Positions 57,823-64,000 of a stretch of 64,000 nt of DNA are shown here, piece by piece. Position numbers and translations under genes: made by a program. Below the pieces are notes generated by a model. It saw nothing but the letters and a program-made list of their open reading frames with translations, was not told the origin of the DNA and did no database searches. The DNA lies in the NCBI GenBank assembly GCA_035538335.1, contig DATLKN010000050.1:248001-312000 (forward strand), in the 5' to 3' direction. The first letter of the stretch is position 1; every line of letters begins with the position of its first letter. The stretch comes from AP-15 sp035538335 (GTDB lineage Bacteria; Pseudomonadota; Alphaproteobacteria; ATCC43930; CGMCC-115725).

Positions 57823-60348
57823 TCAGGCCGCGAGACGGCGGCGCCACAGCGGCTTCACGAGGCTCGGCACGCCGAGCGTCAGGAGCCCGGCGCCGCCGCA
57901 GACCGCCAGCTCGCGCGCGTCGAGCGGGGCGAAATGCAAGAGCGCCCGCACGGGCCGCCACCACAGCATCACCGCGATCGTCGCGGCCATTGCGCCCAAT
58001 GCCCACCACAACGCCCAGTTCGGGCGAGCCAAGGTGCCGGCGATCGAGGTTCCGAAGGAGCGGTTGGCGAAAATCAGGCCGACATTGGCGGCGAGCAGCG
58101 ACAGAAAGCTAAGCGCGCGCACCTCGTCTTCGCCGGCGCCGCGGGCGAGTGCGGCGAGATAGATCGCCGCGACGAGGAGGAGCACGAAAGCCCCCTGAAA
58201 GAGGCCCCAAGCGGCGAGCGCGGGCGACAGCAGCGGGCTTTGCGCGTCGCGCGGCCGGCGCGCCATCACGTCCCTTTCCTCGGCCTCGGCCTCGAAGACG
58301 ATCGAGCAGACGGGATCGATCGCCATCTCGATGATGGCGATGTGCACCGGCAGCAGGATCAGCGGCAAATCGGCGAGCAGAGGCAACAGCGCGAGCCCGG
58401 CGATCGGCACGTGCACGGCGAGGAGGTAGCCCATCGCCTTGCGCAGATTGTCGTAGATGCGCCGGCCGAGCCGGACGGTGCGCACGATCGAGCCGAAATC
58501 GTCGTCGAGCAGCACGATCGCCGCCGCCTCGCGCGCGACATCGGTGCCGCGCCCGCCCATCGCGATGCCGATATGCGCGGCGCGCAGCGAGGGGGCGTCG
58601 TTGACGCCGTCGCCGGTCATCGCGACGATCTCGCCGTTGCGTTTGAGCGCCTCGACGATGCGCAATTTTTGTTCCGGCATGATGCGGGCGAAGATCGTGG
58701 CTTCCCGGACCTTCTGCCCGAGCTCGGCGTCGCCGAGCGCGGCGACGTCGTTGCCGGTGACGACCGTCCCGGCGGCGAGGCCGGCTTGCGCCGCGATGGC
58801 GCGGGCGGTCGCCGGATAGTCGCCCGTCACCATCAGCACGCGGATGCCGGCCGCCCGGCACTCCCGAACGGCCGCCGGCGCGCTCGGCCGCAGCGGATCG
58901 GCGAAGCCGAGAAGCCCGAGGAATTCGAAATCGAACCCGTGCGGGCTCGCCGGGAATTGCGGCGCCGCGAAAAGGGCACGCGCGACGCCGAGGACGCGCA
59001 TGCCGCGGCCGGCCATCTCCTCCGCCGCCTCGCGCATGCGCGCCAGGGTTTCGCCGCCGAGGCGAGACAGCGCGGCGATCGCCTCCGGCGCGCCCTTCGC
59101 AGCGGCCACCAAGGCTGCCTCCGGCTCTGCCCGGCGCCACAGCTGCGCCATCGCCAGCAGCTCGGGCCGCAGCCCGTAGCTGCGGGCGAGGCTCCAATCG
59201 GGGTGCGGCGCCGGGTCGGGGAGGGCGCGGATCGCCCGCTCCATCGGATCGACGGCCTCGCGCGGGCTGGCAAGGATGGTGTATTCGGCGAGCGCACGGA
59301 ATTCCGGTGGCAACTCGCCCGCGCCATCGAGGCGAAAGACCCGGCCGGGGACGGCCAATTCGGCGACCGACATCCGGTTCTGCGTCAGGGTGCCGGTCTT
59401 GTCGGTGCACAACACCGTCGCCGCGCCCAAGGTCTCGATCGCGGCGGCGCGGCGGGTCAGCACGCGCGCCCGCGAGATGCGCCAGGCGCCCATCACCATG
59501 AAGACCGTGAGGACGAGGGGAAATTCCTCCGGCAGCAGCGACATGCCGAGCGCGATGCCGCCGAGGAGCCCGGCGAGCCAGGCGCCGCGCAAGAGGCCGT
59601 GCAACAGCACGACCGCGCCGCACAGCGAGAGCCCGACCGTCGCCAAGAGCCGCACCAGGCGGTCGGTCTGTCGGCGCAACACCGGCGGCTCGGCTTCGAT
59701 CGTGCCGAGGGCGCGGCCGATCTTGCCGATCTCACTGCCGGCGCCGGTGGCGAGCACCTCGGCGACGCCGTGGCCGCGCACGACCATCGTGCCGGAAAAA
59801 ACAAAGGGCAGATCGTCGCCGCCCGGCCGCGCGGCAGGGGCCGATGCGGCGCCGGCGCGCTTCTTCACCGGCAGCGATTCGCCGGTCAGCAGCGACTCGT
59901 CGATCTCCACGTCCTCGGCGTGCAACAGCACGGCGTCGGCCGGCACCCGGTCGCCCTCGCCGATGACGACGAAATCGCCGCGCACGACCTCGCGTCCGGC
60001 AATGCGCCGGCGTTCGCCGTCGCGGATAACCAGCGCGCGCGGGCTCGTCAAATCGCGCAGGCTCTGGAGCACGCGCTCGCTGCGCGTCTCCTGGACGATC
60101 GCAATGACGACCGAGATCGTCGCAAAGGCGAGCAGCACCAGCGCGTCGCCGAGGTCGCCGATCGCGAGATAGAGCAGCCCCGCGCCGAGCAGCAGCGCGA
60201 ACATCGGCTCGCGCGCGACCCCGGCCGCAATCGCCGCCAGGGTGCGCTGTTCGCCGCGCGGCAATTCGTTGGCGCCTTCGGATTCGAGCCGGGCCGCCGC
60301 CTCGCCTGCGGAAAGGCCGCGTAGCGGCGATGCATCCTCGATGGCCAT
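57823..60348 (-). CDS. P-type cation-transporting ATPase
   Basis: The 841-residue pump has an N-terminal cation-ATPase domain (LRGLSAGEAAARLESEGANE) and the actuator motif LLTGESLPVKK. The phosphorylated aspartate lies in CTDKTGTLTQNRM (about residue 313), and the hinge is TGDGVNDAPSL. The helices near the end lack heavy-metal CPx cysteines, so it belongs to the P2/P3 side (calcium, magnesium or proton type). There is no N-terminal heavy-metal domain. Ion specificity cannot be set from inspection. Confidence 0.9.
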   Translation of the reverse strand: MAIEDASPLRGLSAGEAAARLESEGANELPRGEQRTLAAIAAGVAREPMFALLLGAGLLYLAIGDLGDALVLLAFATISVVIAIVQETRSERVLQSLRDLTSPRALVIRDGERRRIAGREVVRGDFVVIGEGDRVPADAVLLHAEDVEIDESLLTGESLPVKKRAGAASAPAARPGGDDLPFVFSGTMVVRGHGVAEVLATGAGSEIGKIGRALGTIEAEPPVLRRQTDRLVRLLATVGLSLCGAVVLLHGLLRGAWLAGLLGGIALGMSLLPEEFPLVLTVFMVMGAWRISRARVLTRRAAAIETLGAATVLCTDKTGTLTQNRMSVAELAVPGRVFRLDGAGELPPEFRALAEYTILASPREAVDPMERAIRALPDPAPHPDWSLARSYGLRPELLAMAQLWRRAEPEAALVAAAKGAPEAIAALSRLGGETLARMREAAEEMAGRGMRVLGVARALFAAPQFPASPHGFDFEFLGLLGFADPLRPSAPAAVRECRAAGIRVLMVTGDYPATARAIAAQAGLAAGTVVTGNDVAALGDAELGQKVREATIFARIMPEQKLRIVEALKRNGEIVAMTGDGVNDAPSLRAAHIGIAMGGRGTDVAREAAAIVLLDDDFGSIVRTVRLGRRIYDNLRKAMGYLLAVHVPIAGLALLPLLADLPLILLPVHIAIIEMAIDPVCSIVFEAEAEERDVMARRPRDAQSPLLSPALAAWGLFQGAFVLLLVAAIYLAALARGAGEDEVRALSFLSLLAANVGLIFANRSFGTSIAGTLARPNWALWWALGAMAATIAVMLWWRPVRALLHFAPLDARELAVCGGAGLLTLGVPSLVKPLWRRRLAA

Positions 60349-60379
60349 GCCGGGTTACTCTCTCCCGAGGAGAGCTCGA

Positions 60380-61015
60380 ATGCCGCGTCGCAATCCGTTG
60401 GCCGCGAGAGAGCCGGGGCGAGGCCGCCTCTCTGAAATGCTGCAGGCCCTCGCGGCGTCGCAGACGAGCGGGCGGGTCGATCTTGCGGCGATCGCCCGGT
60501 TCATGGGGCGGGGCTCGATCGCGGCGCTCTTGATCGTGCTTGCCTTGCCGATGGCGGTGCCGATCCCGCTGCCGGGCATATCGGTGATATTCGGCATTCC
60601 GCTGATCGTCGTCTCGGGCCAGCTCTTGCTCGGACGCCGCGATGCGTGGCTGCCGCGCGCTCTCGCCCGGCGTTCGCTGGCGACGGCCGATCTGGCGCTC
60701 GTCGTCGGCCGCGTGCTGCCCCGGCTGCGCGCCCTCGAGCGGCTCGTCAAGCCGCGGCTGGAATGGCTGACGGGCGACTGGGCGATGCTGCCGGTGGGGG
60801 CGGTCTGCCTTTTATTGGCGATCGTCATTACCCTGCCGATTCCCCTCGGCCACGTGCTGCCGGGCACCGCCATCGTGGTCCTCGCCTTGGGATTGCTCGA
60901 GCGCGACGGGGTCGTGGTCGGGCTCGGCCTATTGCTGTCGCTTGTCGCCATGGCCGTCATCGCCCTCGCATCCGCCGGGCTCGTTGCGGTGCTGCGCCCA
61001 TGGTTTTCGCTGTAA
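60380..61015 (+). CDS. exoD: ExoD-family exopolysaccharide-associated membrane protein
   Basis: The 211-residue protein has about four to five membrane helices. GSIAALLIVLALPMAVPIPL and GISVIFGIPLIVVSGQLLLG are typical of ExoD. In Sinorhizobium ExoD mutants have altered exopolysaccharide and alkali sensitivity, but the biochemical role is unknown. The ATG at 60380 has GAGGAGAGC upstream. It is divergent from the P-type ATPase across 31 bases. Confidence 0.85.
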   Translation: MPRRNPLAAREPGRGRLSEMLQALAASQTSGRVDLAAIARFMGRGSIAALLIVLALPMAVPIPLPGISVIFGIPLIVVSGQLLLGRRDAWLPRALARRSLATADLALVVGRVLPRLRALERLVKPRLEWLTGDWAMLPVGAVCLLLAIVITLPIPLGHVLPGTAIVVLALGLLERDGVVVGLGLLLSLVAMAVIALASAGLVAVLRPWFSL

Positions 61016-61022
61016 GCGCCGG

Positions 61023-61586
61023 TCACCCGTAAGGCAGCATGCGCGACAGCACGCGGTCGCGCAGCCACAGATGATGATAGAGCGCGGCCAGCACGTGCAG
61101 ACCGACGAGGCCGAGCAGCGCATAGGTGCCCCATACATGGATGTCGCCGAGCTCGCCCCGCCCGAAAGCGGAACCCGCCGGCCAGATGTGCGGCATCCGG
61201 AAGAGGCCGAAGACGGTGATCTTCCAGCCGCGGGCCGAAGCGTTGGCCCAGCCCAGGATCGGCACGAGAAAGAGCAGCAGGTAGAGGGCCGCATGGGTCG
61301 ACCGGGCCGCCTCATTCTGCCATCGCGGCACGTTATCGGCGATCAGCGGCACCGGATGCGTCTGCCGCCACAGCAGCCGCAGCGCCGCGAGCAGCATGAT
61401 CGCGATGCCGAAGGAGAGGTGCAGGCCGATCAGCCCCTCGGGCTCGACGCCGCGGCGGATTGCAGGCATCGTCCAGGCGATCGCGAACTGCGTGACGAGC
61501 AAGCCGACGATCAGCCAGTGAAGCGCCATGGCGACCCCGCCATAGCCCGGCTCTGCGGCGTCTCTTCCATGCGGCATTCCCGGCAC
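61023..61586 (-). CDS. Cytochrome b561-type membrane protein
   Basis: The 187-residue protein has four membrane helices, with histidines suited to two b hemes: MALHWLIVGLLVTQFAIAWT, GLIGLHLSFGIAIMLLAALR, STHAALYLLLFLVPILGWAN and WGTYALLGLVGLHVLAALYH. The last helix also carries a YHHLWLRD motif at its end. Such proteins move electrons between quinol and periplasmic acceptors or superoxide. It converges with ExoD with seven bases between stops. An ATG four codons later is an alternative start. Confidence 0.88.
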   Translation of the reverse strand: MPGMPHGRDAAEPGYGGVAMALHWLIVGLLVTQFAIAWTMPAIRRGVEPEGLIGLHLSFGIAIMLLAALRLLWRQTHPVPLIADNVPRWQNEAARSTHAALYLLLFLVPILGWANASARGWKITVFGLFRMPHIWPAGSAFGRGELGDIHVWGTYALLGLVGLHVLAALYHHLWLRDRVLSRMLPYG

Positions 61587-61644
61587 CTCCAGCTTGTTCG
61601 AGCCTGCCTGCCGCGATAGAGGCCGGCATTGCGCCGGATCAATT

Positions 61645-62262
61645 CTAGAGCGCCCGGCGCAGCGTCAGATTGAGGCGGGCGGCGCCGGTCAGCTCGTGCT
61701 CGCCCGGGGCGAGCGGCGCGACGCCGTGGAAATCGAGCCGCGCCGGTCCGCCCCAAACAACGACGTCGCCATTTTCGAGCGGAATGCGCCGCGCCCGTTC
61801 GCGCCGCTCGGCGCCGCCGAACAGGAAGATCGCCGGCAGCCCCAGCGATACCGAGACGATCGGCTGCGCGAAATCGCGCTCGTTCCGATCCTGGTGCAGC
61901 GACAGTCGGGTCCCGGGCCGGTACCGGTTGACGAGGCACGAATCGGGGACAAAGCCGGAAAATCCCGCGGCATCGGCGGCCCGGCCGGCGAGGTCGAGAA
62001 ACAGCGCCGGCAGCGCGGGCCACGGGCGCCCGGTTTCGGGGTCGCAGGTGTCGTAGCGATAGCCGCGCCGGTCGGTGACCCAGCCGGCGCGCCCGCAATT
62101 GGTCATCGCCACCGACATCCGGTAGCCGCCCGGCGTCAGCATGTGGCGAAAGGGCGCGGCCGCCGCGATCCGATCGATCGCCGCGACGAGAAGCGGCGCC
62201 GCGTCGAGCGCGAATTTGCGCAGCAGCGCGGCGCCTTCGGGAAGCGGGTCGAAGCCCCTCAC
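61645..62262 (-). CDS. alkB: DNA oxidative demethylase AlkB
   Basis: The 205-residue enzyme repairs 1-methyladenine and 3-methylcytosine by iron- and 2-oxoglutarate-dependent oxidation. The iron ligands are HxD in RLSLHQDRNERDFAQP (about residue 120) and histidine in RLDFHGVAPL (about residue 177). The 2-oxoglutarate arginines are in RLNLTLRR near the C-terminus. The nucleotide-facing NRYRPGTRL is also present. Its start overlaps the stop of the preceding 2OG-oxygenase gene (ATGA), completing an adaptive-response operon. Confidence 0.95.
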   Translation of the reverse strand: MRGFDPLPEGAALLRKFALDAAPLLVAAIDRIAAAAPFRHMLTPGGYRMSVAMTNCGRAGWVTDRRGYRYDTCDPETGRPWPALPALFLDLAGRAADAAGFSGFVPDSCLVNRYRPGTRLSLHQDRNERDFAQPIVSVSLGLPAIFLFGGAERRERARRIPLENGDVVVWGGPARLDFHGVAPLAPGEHELTGAARLNLTLRRAL

Positions 62263-62987
62263 TGCGCGTCGTGAAAGATGATGCCGAGCGTCATCCGGTG
62301 CCCCGAGCGCAACCGGCTGACGCCGTGGCGCATCGCGGCGCGGTACCAGCCGCGGGCGCCGCGCGCCGGCCGGTGCCGCACCGGGAAGAGGACGCCGTCG
62401 CCTTGGCGCAGCGGCACGATCTCGGCGCGCGACTGCAGGCGCGGGCGGCCCTCGACGAGCACGAACTCGCCGCCGGTGAAATCCTCGCCCGGCGCCGACA
62501 GCAGCACCGCGACCTGCAGCGGGAAGACGTGCTCGCCGTAGAGGTCCTGGTGCAGGCAGTTGTAGTCGCCCTCGCCGTATTTGAGCAGCAGCGGCGTCGG
62601 CTTCGTCTGCCCCGCACGCCGGCAGCGGTCGAGGAAATCCTCGTGCCGGTCGGGATAGCGCACCGCTTCGCCGAGCCGCTCGGCCCAGCGGTTGGCGATC
62701 GCGGCGAGCGGCGGGTAGAAGAGCGCGCGCAGCCGGGCGACGAGCGGCGGCAGCGGATAGGCCCAGTATTTGTATTCGCCGCGGCCGAAGCCGTGCCGGG
62801 CCATGACGACGCGGCTGCGGAACGCCGCGTCGTCATCGTAGGAGCGGGCGAGGCCGCGGCATTCCGCGGCGGCAAGCAGGCCGGGCAGCAGGGCGCAGCA
62901 ATCGGCGTCGAGCGCGGCGCCGGCGCGCGCCCAATCGACGGCCGCGACCGGCGCCGCGGCCGGCGGGGCGGCGCGCGCCGCGCTCAC
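62259..62987 (-). CDS. 2-oxoglutarate/Fe(II) oxygenase between ada and alkB
   Basis: The 242-residue protein starts with GTG overlapping the ada stop (GTGA). It has HxD in YNCLHQDLYGEHVFPLQVAV (about residue 143), FTGGEFVLVEGRPRLQSRAE, and a histidine in RAAMRHGVSRLRSGHRMTLG (about residue 217) with the 2-oxoglutarate arginine. It resembles prolyl-hydroxylase-type oxygenases rather than AlkB. Its coupling to ada and alkB indicates a role in alkylation damage; its substrate is unknown. Confidence 0.88.
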   Translation of the reverse strand: MSAARAAPPAAAPVAAVDWARAGAALDADCCALLPGLLAAAECRGLARSYDDDAAFRSRVVMARHGFGRGEYKYWAYPLPPLVARLRALFYPPLAAIANRWAERLGEAVRYPDRHEDFLDRCRRAGQTKPTPLLLKYGEGDYNCLHQDLYGEHVFPLQVAVLLSAPGEDFTGGEFVLVEGRPRLQSRAEIVPLRQGDGVLFPVRHRPARGARGWYRAAMRHGVSRLRSGHRMTLGIIFHDAQ

Positions 62988-64000
62988 CGCGCCGCCTCGC
63001 GCGCGAGCAGCGCGCGCTTGCGCTCGACGCCCCAGCGATAGCCGGAGAGCGCGCCATCGGTGCGCACCACGCGATGGCACGGGATGGCGACGGCGAGCCG
63101 GTTCGCCGCGCAGGCGCCGGCGACGGCGCGTACCGCCCGCGGCATGCCGATGCGGTCGGCGAGCTGGCGGTAGGTCGTCGTCGTTCCGGCCGGGATTTCG
63201 CGAAGCGCGCGCCAGACGCGCTCCTGGAACGCCGTGCCGCGCAGATCGAGCGGCAGGTCGAGCCCCGTCGCCGGGCGCTCGACAAAGCCGACGACCCGGG
63301 CGACGAGCCGCTCGAAATCGCGGTCGCCGCCGACCAATTCGGCCTTCGGGAAGCGGTCCTGCAATTGCCGCACCAGCGCTTCCGGGTCGTCGCCGAGATG
63401 GATCGCGCACACACCCTTGTCGGTGGCGGCGACGAGGATCGCGCCGAGCGAGCATTCTCCGACCGCGAAGCGGATCGCGGCGCCGTCGCCGCCGGCACGG
63501 AACTTCGTCGGCGTCATGCCGAGCAATTCGCCGGCGGCGGCGTAGAAGCGGCCGTTCGAATTGAAGCCGGCGCCATAGATCGCTTCCGTTACCGTGCCGC
63601 GCCGGCGCAATTCTTCGCGCACCCGCCGGGCGCGCGCCGCCGCCGCATAGCCGCGCGGCGTCAGGCCGGTGACGCGCTTGAAGACGCGGTGGAAATGAAA
63701 CCGGCTCATGCCGGCGGTTTCGGCGAGCGCCTCGAGGCTCGGGATCTCTTCCGCTTCCTCGATCGCCCGGCAGGCCTTCGCGACGGCGGTGGCATGCTCC
63801 TCGGCGAGCGCAGGGCGGTTCGGGCGGCAGCGCTTGCAAGGGCGAAAGCCGGCGCGCTCCGCCTCGGCCGGGCTCGCGTGGAAGCGCACGTTCTCGCGCC
63901 GCGCCAGACGCGCCGCGCAGGACGGGCGGCAGTAAACCCCGGTCGTGCGCACCGAATAATAGAAGACCCCGTCGGCCGCCCCGTCGTGCTCGACGACCGC
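62984..64000 (-). CDS. ada: Ada: AraC-type activator fused to methylguanine-DNA methyltransferase (5' end beyond window)
   Basis: The visible 338 residues start within the N-terminal zinc domain (EHDGAADGVFYYSVRTTGVY, CRPSC and CKRC). An AraC-type helix-turn-helix follows (SLEALAETAGMSRFHFHRVF, GFNSNGRFYAAAGELLGMTP). The C-terminal methyltransferase has the suicide cysteine in VAIPCHRVVRTDG. Ada repairs O6-methylguanine, and after transfer of a phosphotriester methyl group to the N-terminal cysteine it activates its own operon. Overlapping starts link it to the oxygenase and alkB. Confidence 0.96.
   Translation of the reverse strand, partial: AVVEHDGAADGVFYYSVRTTGVYCRPSCAARLARRENVRFHASPAEAERAGFRPCKRCRPNRPALAEEHATAVAKACRAIEEAEEIPSLEALAETAGMSRFHFHRVFKRVTGLTPRGYAAAARARRVREELRRRGTVTEAIYGAGFNSNGRFYAAAGELLGMTPTKFRAGGDGAAIRFAVGECSLGAILVAATDKGVCAIHLGDDPEALVRQLQDRFPKAELVGGDRDFERLVARVVGFVERPATGLDLPLDLRGTAFQERVWRALREIPAGTTTTYRQLADRIGMPRAVRAVAGACAANRLAVAIPCHRVVRTDGALSGYRWGVERKRALLAREAAR

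Noticed and set aside
57823..60348. Heavy-metal (copper/zinc) P-type ATPase
   Set aside because: No N-terminal metal-binding domain and no CPx motif in the membrane part.

Overview
The window is GC-rich DNA from an alphaproteobacterium whose order I cannot resolve. The main evidence is the collinear block NDUFA12-like complex I subunit, mlaD, DUF2155, aat, accC, accB and aroQ, which is an alphaproteobacterial arrangement. A B12-dependent ribonucleotide reductase, a hopanoid exporter (hpnN) and an Irr-like iron box ahead of dps fit the same group. Gene density is high, ATGA and GTGA start/stop overlaps are common, and many gaps hold palindromic repeats from four families.

Region by region. 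1-3300: housekeeping (trpD 5' end, ppiD, tpiA, a small monooxygenase). 3300-5220: a small accessory island with an intact hicAB pair, a MazF-type toxin with a ribbon-helix-helix antitoxin, a remnant of a second hicB, and a frameshifted, truncated P-loop ATPase. 5246-14340: nrdJ, the conserved block named above, and a calcium-type beta/gamma-crystallin gene. 14380-17706: a nitrite-assimilation operon (nirA, flavoprotein reductase, nitrite transporter) behind an excellent sigma-54 promoter; its two distal genes are fused through what looks like a single deletion. 17960-25500: a putative winged-helix protein, a PEP-mutase-like enzyme, an AhpD-like protein, hpnN with an acyltransferase, and an esterase. 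25700-31650: DoxX, DUF1223, UbiD-like, DOPA-dioxygenase-like, ketopantoate-reductase-like and SDR genes.

31690-55260 is mostly a catabolic region: two amino-acid-type FAD oxidoreductases, hydantoinase/oxoprolinase A and B, two M20 hydrolases, two creatinase-like M24 proteins, a complete polyamine-type ABC importer, two TauD-like dioxygenases, an SDR, a glyoxalase-fold protein and a D-aminoacylase. I infer that it takes up and breaks down amino-acid derivatives or related small amides. dps and an EF-hand protein sit inside it. 55500-64000 holds tRNA-Phe, a GFA protein, an NRAMP-like transporter, a PhnB-like protein behind a palindromic operator, a P-type cation ATPase, ExoD, cytochrome b561 and the overlapping DNA-repair operon ada / 2OG-Fe(II) oxygenase / alkB, cut by the window end.

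I saw no CRISPR array, no intact transposase, no prophage and no plainly new multi-gene system. The items most worth following are the decayed toxin-antitoxin/ATPase island, the nirA operon with its deletion junction and sigma-54 promoter, and the repeats that have altered the ends of coding genes.
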